64,000 nucleotides of DNA from Arenibacter aquaticus (GTDB taxonomy: Bacteria; Bacteroidota; Bacteroidia; Flavobacteriales; Flavobacteriaceae). The position numbers were made by a program, and so were the translations under genes. The stretch is taken from positions 256,060 to 320,059 of the forward strand of contig NZ_RQPJ01000014.1 of NCBI RefSeq assembly GCF_003957295.1, given 5' to 3'. Every line of letters begins with the position of its first letter. The stretch's first letter is position 1. Of this stretch, positions 7,856 through 15,873 are shown piece after piece. The notes under the pieces were generated by a model. The model was given only the letters and a program-made list of their open reading frames with translations, was not told the DNA's origin and did no database searches.

Positions 7856-9028
7856 TTATTGGTCCAAGGCTTGCGATATATCGGCAATAATATCATCTAT
7901 ATGCTCCAATCCCACTGAAACCCTAACCATACCATCTGTGATGGATGTAGACAACCTTTCTTCCACAGACAATTTACTATGGGTTGTAGAGGCAGGATGG
8001 GTTACTATACTCCTGGAATCCCCTAAATTAGCGGATAGCGATAACATCTTAATGGCATTAAAGAACTTTTGTCCGGCTTCCACCCCTCCTTTTACTTCAA
8101 AAGCTACCACACAGCCCCCGGCTCTCATTTGTTTTTTGGCCACCTCATATTTAGGATGGGATTTTAAAAAGGGATATTTCACCCAATTCACCTTTGGGTG
8201 TCCTTCCAGATATTCTGCCAGTTTTAAGGCATTATCACAATGCTTGTCCACCCTAAGGGACAGTGTCTCCAAACTTTTGGAAAGCACCCATGCATTAAAA
8301 GGGGACAATGCCGGACCTGTAATTCTAGAAAAGCGATACACCTTATCTATCAATTCCCTGCTACCTACGGTTATCCCTGCCAATACCCGGCCTTGACCAT
8401 CCATTAATTTGGTTCCCGAATGGATCACCAAATCTGCCCCAAATTTAATTGGCTGCTGCAAATAGGGCGATGCAAAGCAATTATCGATTATAAAAATTAA
8501 ATTGTGTTTTTTGGCAAAATTCCCCAATACTTCCAAGTCCAAAACATCCACTCCTGGGTTGGTAGGTGTTTCCGCATAAATAATCTTGGTCTTTGGCGTA
8601 AGCAATTCCTCCAAAGTATCCAGTTCATCTACCTTAAAGTAGGATGTAGTAATATTCCATTTAGGCAAAAACTGTGTAAACAAACTATGAGTAGATCCAA
8701 AAATACTCCTTGAAGAAATAACATGATCTTCGCTTTCCAACAATGCTGCAAAAGTGGAAAACACAGCAGACATTCCAGAAGCAAATGCAAATCCGTCCTC
8801 GGCCCCTTCCATCTTACATACCTTTTCTATAAACTCTGAGGAATTGGGATTGCTATACCTGGAATATATATTACGATCCTTTTCCTCTGCAAAGGATGCA
8901 CGCATATCCTCAGCATCCTCAAAAACAAAACTAGAGGTTAAATACATAGGTGTTGAATGCTCCAGGAATTGTGTTCTCTCTGTTTGAGTGCGTATTGCTT
9001 CTGTTTCAAATTGATATTTCTTACTCAT
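7856..9028 (-). CDS. metZ: O-succinylhomoserine sulfhydrylase-type trans-sulfuration enzyme
   Basis: PLP enzyme of the Cys/Met metabolism family, 390 residues. It would make homocysteine from an activated homoserine ester and sulfide. Visible signatures are YSRYSNPN, the SGMSA turn, the DNCFASPYLQQP block, and the PLP-lysine region HSGTKLMDGQGR, whose xDGQGR ending is typical of MetZ rather than MetB or MetY. It lies 188 bp downstream of the metX-AK-HSD fusion and 102 bp upstream of the Rrf2 gene on the same strand. The window also encodes a separate MetY, so two sulfhydrylases coexist. Substrate (acetyl versus succinyl) is not fixed by the sequence. Confidence 0.88.
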   Translation of the reverse strand: MSKKYQFETEAIRTQTERTQFLEHSTPMYLTSSFVFEDAEDMRASFAEEKDRNIYSRYSNPNSSEFIEKVCKMEGAEDGFAFASGMSAVFSTFAALLESEDHVISSRSIFGSTHSLFTQFLPKWNITTSYFKVDELDTLEELLTPKTKIIYAETPTNPGVDVLDLEVLGNFAKKHNLIFIIDNCFASPYLQQPIKFGADLVIHSGTKLMDGQGRVLAGITVGSRELIDKVYRFSRITGPALSPFNAWVLSKSLETLSLRVDKHCDNALKLAEYLEGHPKVNWVKYPFLKSHPKYEVAKKQMRAGGCVVAFEVKGGVEAGQKFFNAIKMLSLSANLGDSRSIVTHPASTTHSKLSVEERLSTSITDGMVRVSVGLEHIDDIIADISQALDQ

Positions 9029-9216
9029 AATTTCTGATCTAAATAATTCTTACAACATCCCTTTTCCGGGATAATCCCCATACTTTTTCATTGGACCATT
9101 TACTATCTTCGCAGCTATTTCCATTCTCTATACCAACTTCCAGGGCAGACAGACCATATATCACATAAGCCTAGCTAACACCTCTGTTCCTATGCTCGCC
9201 GCTGCAAGCGCCAAAA

Positions 9217-12200
9217 CTATCCTTTTTCAGCAATGCGCAATATATCACCAAATACCCCTCTGGCCGTTACAGCTGCTCCTGCCCCGGCACCTTGTATCAC
9301 CAAGGGATGCTCCCCATAGGATTCGGTATATATTTCTATTATGGAATCGGACCCTTTAATTTGCCCCAGTGCACTTTCTTTGGGAACCGAGATCAATTTT
9401 ACTTCCAAATTCCCTTTCTCCTGTTGTAGGTCCCCGGATAGGTCTCCTACATAACGTAATACGTGCCCAGGCTTTTGCGCGTTCTTTATCTTACTAAACT
9501 TTTCATCCAACACATCAAGGCGCTTTAAGAAATCATCCACCTCACCATCCTGCAGGGACTCCGGTATTAAATTCTCTATCTGCACATCAGAAAATTCATT
9601 GCTCAGATCCAGCTCTCTGGCCAAGATCAGCAATTTTCTGCCTACATCATTCCCAGAAAGGTCTTCTCGCGGATCGGGCTCGGTAAAACCAAGCTTCATA
9701 GCTTCCTGCAAAATATCAGAAAAAGGTGCATCCTTCTCAGAAAAGGTATTAAAAATATAACTCAACGAACCTGAAAATACACCTTTTATACCGGTAATGT
9801 TCTCTCCGGACAAATGCAGCAACTTAATGGTATCTATTAAGGGTAGGCCTGCCCCAACATTAGTCTCGTACAGATATTGTTTTTGATGCTTGGCAAGTTC
9901 TTCCCTCAGCTGCTGATAGTAATCAAAACCTAAGGTATTGGCAATTTTATTGGAGGACACCAAATCAAAACCATTGTCCACAAAATCAAAATAAGCCGAT
10001 ACAAAATCCTCATTGGCCGTATTATCCACTGCTATTAGGTTTTCCAAATGGTGCTCTTTGGCGTATTTAAAAATATCGTCCATGGTGTAGGGAACGGCCT
10101 TGGTCTCCATGGCGTTTTTCCAGTTCTTGGCTATACCTTTATTATTAAGCAAAACCTTTTTGGAATTGGCCACTGCAAACACATTGAGATGAATACCTTT
10201 CCGCTTTTCTATGGTCTTATTGGATTTTAATATCTGATCAATAAGGGTCCCACCCACATTGCCATGCCCAAATATGGCAATATTCACTTTCTTGCTAATA
10301 CCAAAAATCTGACCGTGCATAACGTTCAAAGCCTTATGCATATCCGATTTTTTAAGCACCAAACTCACGTTCTTACCAGAAATGGTATTATTGAACAACA
10401 GAGGGACTATCTGATTTTTTATCAATGCATTATAGGGTTTGTAAAAAGTGCTTAGGTCCTCACCCACTACCGAGATTACCGACACCTGATCCACAACCGT
10501 AATGTTATTGATGTCCTGCAGTTTAAAATCTGTTTGAAATTCCTCTTCCAAAGCCCTCTTCGCCAAAGGGGCATTTTGGGCATCTACCACAAGACCGATA
10601 CCTCTCTCCGAGGATCCCTGGGAAATAATGCTAACACTAATATTATTATTGCCCATAACCCTAAATATACGAGCATCAACTCCTACTTTACCCAATAAGC
10701 CACGGCCTTCCAAATTAATCAACGCCATGTTTTCTATTACAGATAGGGACTTAATACCCTCCTTATTGGTACTGGCGCTGATCAAGGTTCCCTCGTTATC
10801 ATCGTTAAAGGTATTTAAGATGCGAAGGGGAATATTTTTTTCTATTAATGGGATAATGGTCTTGGCATGCAAAATGGTAGTTCCAAAATTAGCAAGTTCA
10901 TTGGCCTCACTATAGGAAAGTTCCTCGATTCGCTGTGCCTCGGGCACCAAATCCGGATTGGCCGTAAAGATACCGTCAACATGGGTATAATTTTGCAACT
11001 CTTCCGCATTGAGGTAGTTTGCCAATAATGCGGCCGAATAATTACTTCCATTCCTACCCAAAGTAGTGGTTTCGCCCAATTCGTTTGAAGCGATAAAACC
11101 GGTGGTAACCACAACTGTACCCACTTCCAATTTTCCAAACTCACTTTTTACATTGTCCTTGGACAAGGTCTCCAACACCTTGGCATCGCCAAAATTGGAA
11201 TCGGTTTTTATAAGCTGCCTAGAGTCTATAAACTGGGCTTTTACTCCCTTATCCGCCAGCAAGCGAGCTACTGTTTTGGCAGAGATCAATTCTCCGTGGG
11301 CCAAAACCTGATCTTTAATTTTTGGGCTATAATCCCCCAGTATGGCCACTCCTTCGTATAGTTTTAACAAAGACTTAAATTCTTCGGAAAGATCTATCTG
11401 CCCATAGGTATGCTGTTGATATTTTTCAAAGGCCTTAAAATCTTTGAGGTAATCGGCTCCATTGGCTGCCTTTTCCAACATGGCTTCCAATTGATCTGTA
11501 GCCTTGTTCCTAGCAGAAACCACAACAGCTATATTTTCTCCGGCTTTGAATTTATCGGTAACGATCTTCAATACCGTGTTCAAACCTTCACCATTGGCCA
11601 AGGATTTGCCACCAAATTTCAACACTTTTACCTTTTTAGATCTGCCATTATGGTCAAAAATTCCTTTTAGCAATTCCTCCATTTGATTAAATTCGATCAA
11701 AAAGGCATCGTGACCATGTAGGGAGTGGATTTCCCCATAAGTAACATTGCTATTGGCCTGTGCCAATTTTTTAAAGGTATCCTTATTCTCCTGGGCCGTA
11801 AAAAATAGATCGGAATCTACCCCAATAATATGAATATTGGTATCACTATCCTGTAGTTTTATAAAGGCTTCCTCTCCATCCCTTGTTATATCAATGGTCT
11901 TCAACAATTGGTTCATCAATTTATAGGCCGACAATTGGAAGCGTTCCTGCAATTTTTTTCCATGATGGGTTAACCAACTCTCCACATTAAAAACTTTCAA
12001 TTCCTCATTGGTACTCCTCTTAAAGCGCTCCTTAAAGGATTCTGGCGTCCTATAACACAACATAGCATGCATACGCGCATCATGAACAGGCTGTTTGGAA
12101 TTGATAAGGAACTGTTCCTGGATCTGACAATTGGCTATTAACCAATCTGTTGATTTCCAATCAGAGGCAACCGGAATCAAATGTTCTGCCAAATGGGGAT

Positions 12201-12603
12201 CCAAAGCCGCCATTTCCCAAGCTATTCCTCCGCCTAAGGAACCTCCTATAAGTGCAAAAACCTTACTTATTTTTAACTGCTCCAAGCCAGAAAGAAAGAT
12301 ATGGGCTATATCCCTAGCCACAAAGTCCTTGTAATTATCTATTACAAAGCCATCATATCCGTTACCCGGAATATTAAAGGATAGTATGGTATATTTTTTA
12401 GTATCAATACACTTACCATCCCCTATCAAGGTAGTCCACCACCCGTTTTCCCCCGCCACATTGGAATTTCCGGTCAGGGCATGGTTTACTAAAATTATGG
12501 GGGCAGTATGTAAGGGTAGGCCAAAAACCTCATAGGATAATTTAATATCCAAGGTTTTACCGCTACAGGTTTGGTATTTATTAATTAAAAGATGATGTAA
12601 CAT
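9217..12603 (-). CDS. Trifunctional homoserine O-acetyltransferase-like / aspartokinase / homoserine dehydrogenase
   Basis: A single 1128-residue reading frame with three enzyme domains. Residues 1-320 form an alpha/beta-hydrolase acyltransferase of MetX type: nucleophile elbow GGSLGGG with Ser122, Asp265 (GVDSDLFF) and His298 (GHDAFL) give a complete triad. Residues about 324-775 form an aspartokinase (KFGGKSLANGEG, a TTLGRNGSNYSA block, then ACT-like regulatory repeats). Residues about 780-1128 form a homoserine dehydrogenase (FGHGNVGGTL Rossmann motif, GFTEPDPREDLSGNDVGRK). The aspartokinase start is KFGGKS rather than the more usual KFGGTS. The protein would catalyse both ends of the aspartate-to-activated-homoserine route except aspartate semialdehyde dehydrogenase. 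It lies 155 bp downstream of metY. Confidence 0.93.
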   Translation of the reverse strand: MLHHLLINKYQTCSGKTLDIKLSYEVFGLPLHTAPIILVNHALTGNSNVAGENGWWTTLIGDGKCIDTKKYTILSFNIPGNGYDGFVIDNYKDFVARDIAHIFLSGLEQLKISKVFALIGGSLGGGIAWEMAALDPHLAEHLIPVASDWKSTDWLIANCQIQEQFLINSKQPVHDARMHAMLCYRTPESFKERFKRSTNEELKVFNVESWLTHHGKKLQERFQLSAYKLMNQLLKTIDITRDGEEAFIKLQDSDTNIHIIGVDSDLFFTAQENKDTFKKLAQANSNVTYGEIHSLHGHDAFLIEFNQMEELLKGIFDHNGRSKKVKVLKFGGKSLANGEGLNTVLKIVTDKFKAGENIAVVVSARNKATDQLEAMLEKAANGADYLKDFKAFEKYQQHTYGQIDLSEEFKSLLKLYEGVAILGDYSPKIKDQVLAHGELISAKTVARLLADKGVKAQFIDSRQLIKTDSNFGDAKVLETLSKDNVKSEFGKLEVGTVVVTTGFIASNELGETTTLGRNGSNYSAALLANYLNAEELQNYTHVDGIFTANPDLVPEAQRIEELSYSEANELANFGTTILHAKTIIPLIEKNIPLRILNTFNDDNEGTLISASTNKEGIKSLSVIENMALINLEGRGLLGKVGVDARIFRVMGNNNISVSIISQGSSERGIGLVVDAQNAPLAKRALEEEFQTDFKLQDINNITVVDQVSVISVVGEDLSTFYKPYNALIKNQIVPLLFNNTISGKNVSLVLKKSDMHKALNVMHGQIFGISKKVNIAIFGHGNVGGTLIDQILKSNKTIEKRKGIHLNVFAVANSKKVLLNNKGIAKNWKNAMETKAVPYTMDDIFKYAKEHHLENLIAVDNTANEDFVSAYFDFVDNGFDLVSSNKIANTLGFDYYQQLREELAKHQKQYLYETNVGAGLPLIDTIKLLHLSGENITGIKGVFSGSLSYIFNTFSEKDAPFSDILQEAMKLGFTEPDPREDLSGNDVGRKLLILARELDLSNEFSDVQIENLIPESLQDGEVDDFLKRLDVLDEKFSKIKNAQKPGHVLRYVGDLSGDLQQEKGNLEVKLISVPKESALGQIKGSDSIIEIYTESYGEHPLVIQGAGAGAAVTARGVFGDILRIAEKG

Positions 12604-12651
12604 AAGGTGTTTGTACTATAAATTTCTAAAGAACTTGGACCGTGGAGATAC

Positions 12652-12700
12652 AAAAAAATGGGAGCGCCCTTTTACTAAGGAAATTGATTTATACGCTCCC
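12652..12700 (-). terminator. Intrinsic terminator after metY
   Basis: On the minus strand GGGAGCG pairs perfectly with CGCTCCC across a 27-base loop and is followed by A then seven T. It stands 59 bp after the metY stop and before the metX-AK-HSD gene, so it may end or attenuate the riboswitch-controlled transcript. A second hairpin (TGATTT/AAATCA) overlaps its 5' arm. Confidence 0.75.
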
Positions 12701-12758
12701 AAATCATTTTATATATGAATGTATTAGGGAAATAAAATATTACTTAAGCCAATACCCA

Positions 12759-14036
12759 TTAGTCTATGACCGAAAATGCCTGTTCCAAATCTGCTTTAAT
12801 ATCTTCAATATCCTCCAATCCAACACAGAGACGTATTAAATCCTTGGTCACCCCTGTTGTTTCCTGAGCTGTCTCGTCCAATTGCTGATGGGTTGTACTA
12901 GCTGGATGAATAATCAAGGACTTGGTATCTCCTATATTGGCCAATAGGGAAAATAATTTGGTTGCGTCCACCACCTTTTTGGCCGACTCATAACCTCCCT
13001 TAACACCAAAGGTGACAATGCCACTTTGCCCGTTAGGCAGATATTTTTTGGCTAATTCATGGTATGGACTGGATGCCAGGCCAGGATAATTTACCCAAGC
13101 AACCTCTTCCCTGTCCTGCAACCACTCAGCTAGCTTCAATGCATTTTCACTGTGTTTCTTAATACGAATCTCTAAGGTTTCCAATCCTTGGATGATCTGG
13201 AAAGCGTTAAACGGACTTAAAGCGGCGCCAAGATCCCTAAGACCTTCTACCCTAACCTTTGCAATAAAAGCGGCAGCTCCCAAAACATCATGGTATATAA
13301 GTCCATGGTACCCAGGAGAAGGCTCTGTAAATTCAGGGAATTTCCCACTGCTCCAATCAAATGTACCGGCATCAATAATAGCTCCACCCATGGAGGTACC
13401 ATTCCCATTTACATATTTGGTAAGGGAATGGATCACAATGTTGGCCCCGTGCTCTATTGGTTTTACCAAAGCACTGGTTGCAACCGTATTATCCACAATA
13501 AATGGAATTTTTGCTTCTTTGGCCACCGTAGAAATAGTCTTTAGGTCCAACACATCCAATTTTGGGTTTCCTAAGGACTCCACAAAAATAGCCCTAGTAT
13601 TGTCCTGAATGGCATTGGCAAAATTCTCCTTGTCCCCGGGCTCTACAAAGGTTGTTGTAATACCCAATCTAGGCAGGGTTACCGCTAAAAGGTTATAGGT
13701 ACCACCATAAAGGCTATTGGAAGCAACAATATGGTCTCCCGCTTTTAACAATACCATTAATGCCGTAGAAATGGCTGCGGTCCCTGAAGCGGTAACTACA
13801 GATGCTATACCTCCTTCCAAAGCAGCTAAACGTTGCTCCAAAATGTCATTGGTAGGGTTGTTTAACCTGGTGTAAATATAACCGGGCTGGGACAAGTTAA
13901 AAAGGTTGGCCGCATGATCGGTATCGTTAAACACATAAGCTGTGTTCTGATAGATTGGCACGGCCCTGGTCCCACCTGTTAAATTTGTGTCGTGACCAGC
14001 ATGTAATGCATTTGTAGCAAATTTTTGAGTACTCAT
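12759..14036 (-). CDS. metY: O-acetylhomoserine sulfhydrylase
   Basis: PLP-dependent O-acetylhomoserine aminocarboxypropyltransferase that makes homocysteine from O-acetylhomoserine and sulfide. It has 425 residues, the usual MetY length, which is longer than MetB/MetZ. The signatures are YTRLNNPT, the TASGTAAIST turn, SLGNPKLDVLD, and the PLP-lysine region HSLTKYVNGNGTSMGG. A SAM-I riboswitch lies in its leader and an intrinsic terminator follows its stop, so it is repressed when SAM is plentiful and may be a largely monocistronic unit. The downstream gene encodes the enzyme that makes its substrate. Confidence 0.95.
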   Translation of the reverse strand: MSTQKFATNALHAGHDTNLTGGTRAVPIYQNTAYVFNDTDHAANLFNLSQPGYIYTRLNNPTNDILEQRLAALEGGIASVVTASGTAAISTALMVLLKAGDHIVASNSLYGGTYNLLAVTLPRLGITTTFVEPGDKENFANAIQDNTRAIFVESLGNPKLDVLDLKTISTVAKEAKIPFIVDNTVATSALVKPIEHGANIVIHSLTKYVNGNGTSMGGAIIDAGTFDWSSGKFPEFTEPSPGYHGLIYHDVLGAAAFIAKVRVEGLRDLGAALSPFNAFQIIQGLETLEIRIKKHSENALKLAEWLQDREEVAWVNYPGLASSPYHELAKKYLPNGQSGIVTFGVKGGYESAKKVVDATKLFSLLANIGDTKSLIIHPASTTHQQLDETAQETTGVTKDLIRLCVGLEDIEDIKADLEQAFSVID

Positions 14037-14163
14037 GATTTCTTGTTTTTTTTATAAATTTTTATAAGATATAAATAAAAAGTAAAAACAAATAATGCAG
14101 ACAATGCAATATTGTAAAATCAAAAAGTTAAAAAGAAAGTCAATTACAGAAGTAATCCTCAGT

Positions 14164-14301
14164 GTTATCTGCCATGAATACTGACTAGGTTCCAATAGGC
14201 ATCGGATCAGTATTTAGGTAGAATGTAGCACCTTCTTCAACAAAAAATCAAAGGGTTGCTAAGGCTTCAAAGGGTCTATTCCCTCCACCTTTCTTGATAA
14301 C
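14164..14301 (-). ncRNA. SAM-I (S-box) riboswitch upstream of metY
   Basis: Read on the minus strand, the leader contains the S-box core in order: GTTATCAAGAAAGGTGGAGG, GACCCTTTGAAGCC, GCAACC, AAGGTGCTAC, a long P4-like stem (ATACTGA with TCAGTAT), and GGCAGATAAC, whose GATAAC closes the P1 helix with the initial GTTATC. These match the SAM-I consensus closely. The 128 bases between P1 and the metY ATG hold a weak hairpin (GATTAC/GTAATT) followed by a T-rich run, which could be the off-switch terminator. This stretch otherwise shows nothing in the 342-base gene gap. Confidence 0.95.
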
Positions 14302-14331
14302 AATTCAATAAGTGTTTGAACTTTAGGTTTG

Positions 14332-14339
14332 CAAATATA
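14332..14339 (-). promoter_or_regulatory. Candidate -7 promoter box of the metY riboswitch transcript
   Basis: Minus strand TATATTTG is an exact TAnnTTTG match and lies about 31 bp before the P1 helix of the SAM-I riboswitch, so the transcript would start just ahead of the aptamer. No clear -33 TTG was found. Confidence 0.6.
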
Positions 14340-14378
14340 GGTATGGAAAATTCTAATTTCCTAATCTTTTAAAAGAAA

Positions 14379-15635
14379 TTATAAATTAAACGCTTTTTTC
14401 ACTGCTTCCAAAGCGTCCAATTTTTCCCAGGTAAACAATTCTACTTCTTTCTCTATTCGCCCATTATAAGGGGATTCAAAAACTTTGGTCACACTTTTTG
14501 GCTCCTTGCCCATATGTCCATAAGCAGCAGTTTCCAGATATATAGGATTCCGTAGTTTTAATCGCTCTTCAATGGCAAAGGGACGCATATCGAACAGCTC
14601 CGCCACTTTCTCTGCTATTTCCCCATCACTAAGACCCACTTTAGAGGTGCCATAGGTATCTACAAAAATAGAGGTGGGTTCTACCACCCCGATAGCGTAA
14701 CTTACCTGCACCAACATTTCATCTGCCACTCCCGCAGCCACAAGGTTTTTAGCCGCATGTCTGGCAGCATAGGCGGCGCTCCTGTCTACCTTACTGGGGT
14801 CCTTTCCACTAAATGCCCCTCCGCCATGGGCTCCCTTGCCACCGTAGGTATCCACTATTATCTTTCTCCCGGTTAAACCGGTATCCCCATGAGGCCCTCC
14901 TATGACGAATTTCCCGGTTGGATTAATATGGTAGGTTATGCTGTCATTGAACAATTTCTGAATATCCTGTGGCAATTGCTCCTTTACTTTGGGCACTAAC
15001 ACAGAAATGATATCCTTCTTTATTTTGGCGAGCATCACCTCATCACTCTCGTCAAACTCGTCGTGCTGGGTAGAAACCACAATAGTATCTATACGCTGAG
15101 GCACGTTATCATCAGAATACTCAATGGTCACCTGTGCCTTGGCATCGGGCCTTAAGTAGCCAATGGTATCTCCCACACGTCGTAAATCGGCCAAAACCTG
15201 TAATATCTTGTGGGATATATCCAGGGCCAAAGGCATATAATTATCGGTCTCTTTGGTAGCATAACCAAACATCATCCCCTGATCTCCTGCTCCCTGTTCT
15301 TCTTTGGAACCACGATCTACACCCTGATTAATTTCTTTGGACTGCTCGTGGATCAAGGATATAACACCACAGGAATCACCACTAAACTTATACTCCCCGT
15401 TGGTATAACCTATCCTGTTTATGACATCTCGAGCTATTTGCTGCACATCCAAATAGGTGTGGCTCTTAACTTCACCTGCCAAGACAACCTGCCCAGTAGT
15501 CACCAATGTCTCGCACGCCACCTTACTTTCCGGGTCAAAGGCTAAAAAATTATCCAACAACGCATCACTGATCTGATCTGCTATTTTATCTGGGTGTCCT
15601 TCACTAACCGATTCCGAAGTAAATAAATATGCCAT
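14379..15635 (-). CDS. metK: S-adenosylmethionine synthetase
   Basis: Methionine adenosyltransferase, which makes SAM from methionine and ATP. All hallmark motifs are visible: [17 protein letters not shown] at the N terminus, the GAGDQG loop, the [20 protein letters not shown] segment, and a [11 protein letters not shown] phosphate-binding region. The 418-residue length is slightly above E. coli MetK. The ATG at 15635 is preceded by AAAGGATTT, part of a proposed start-site-sequestering helix. The gene is expressed from its own leader with a SAM-II-like riboswitch, so product feedback is likely. Confidence 0.98.
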   Translation of the reverse strand: MAYLFTSESVSEGHPDKIADQISDALLDNFLAFDPESKVACETLVTTGQVVLAGEVKSHTYLDVQQIARDVINRIGYTNGEYKFSGDSCGVISLIHEQSKEINQGVDRGSKEEQGAGDQGMMFGYATKETDNYMPLALDISHKILQVLADLRRVGDTIGYLRPDAKAQVTIEYSDDNVPQRIDTIVVSTQHDEFDESDEVMLAKIKKDIISVLVPKVKEQLPQDIQKLFNDSITYHINPTGKFVIGGPHGDTGLTGRKIIVDTYGGKGAHGGGAFSGKDPSKVDRSAAYAARHAAKNLVAAGVADEMLVQVSYAIGVVEPTSIFVDTYGTSKVGLSDGEIAEKVAELFDMRPFAIEERLKLRNPIYLETAAYGHMGKEPKSVTKVFESPYNGRIEKEVELFTWEKLDALEAVKKAFNL

Positions 15636-15661
15636 AAATCCTTTCTAAATAAAATTAATAC

Positions 15662-15670
15662 GGATTTGAC
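15662..15670 (-). promoter_or_regulatory. Switching strand of the metK leader (pairs with aptamer or with start region)
   Basis: Minus strand GTCAAATCC is the exact complement of the aptamer segment GGATTTGAC at 15782-15790. Its last six bases also pair with GGATTT at 15636-15641, next to the metK ATG. The two pairings exclude each other. The regulatory reading is inference from complementarity alone. Confidence 0.6.
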
Positions 15671-15730
15671 GAAGCACACTAGAGAAGTATGAATGTTTAA
15701 GCTCCCATGGAACAGAAACAATAAAAACTG

Positions 15731-15797
15731 CTTTAGCATTTGATTATACTGAAATTACTTCAGCACTTGAGGTTGCAATCAGTCAAATCCTTCCTCG
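15731..15797 (-). ncRNA. SAM-II-like riboswitch aptamer upstream of metK
   Basis: On the minus strand the leader has a GAGG/CCTC P1 helix enclosing the conserved loop GGATTTGACTGATTGCAA. An A/T-rich linker and AATGCTAAAG follow. The ACTG in the loop can pair with CAGT at the 3' edge, giving the SAM-II pseudoknot. These match the SAM-II pattern (GATTTG...TTGCAA...AATGCTAAA). An extra hairpin CTGAA/TTCAG is inserted between P1 and GCTAAA. The metK context supports the call. P1 is short (4-5 bp) and a covariance search has not been run. Confidence 0.78.
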
Positions 15798-15811
15798 ATT
15801 TTTTTCGGGTA

Positions 15812-15819
15812 CAAAAGTA
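15812..15819 (-). promoter_or_regulatory. Candidate -7 promoter box of metK
   Basis: Minus strand TACTTTTG fits TAnnTTTG and lies 15 bp upstream of the SAM-II P1 helix, so transcription would begin immediately before the aptamer. Confidence 0.55.
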
Positions 15820-15840
15820 CAAGAATTACCGACGTAACTA

Positions 15841-15862
15841 AAAATGTTTAACAACATTTTTT
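15841..15862 (-). terminator. Terminator after the outer-membrane barrel gene
   Basis: Perfect 8-bp inverted repeat AAAATGTT/AACATTTT with a 4-base loop, followed by T residues on the minus strand, 11 bp after the stop of the barrel gene. It separates that gene from the metK promoter. Confidence 0.6.
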
Positions 15863-15873
15863 ACAAAGGAATA

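Noticed and set aside
9029..9216. A further riboswitch or operator upstream of metZ
   Set aside because: Neither the S-box core, the SAM-II core nor the TTACCCTA-N9-TAGA motif is present; only a weak GC-rich hairpin is seen.
10845..11144. 99-codon minus-strand frame inside the metX-AK-HSD fusion
   Set aside because: It lies in another frame within a fully open, motif-bearing enzyme gene and is a shadow.
12701..12758. SAM-II-like aptamer in the metY-metX gap, suggested by a TGATTTGG stretch
   Set aside because: The TTGCAA and GCTAAA elements and a P1 helix are missing; the sequence is better explained by the terminator.
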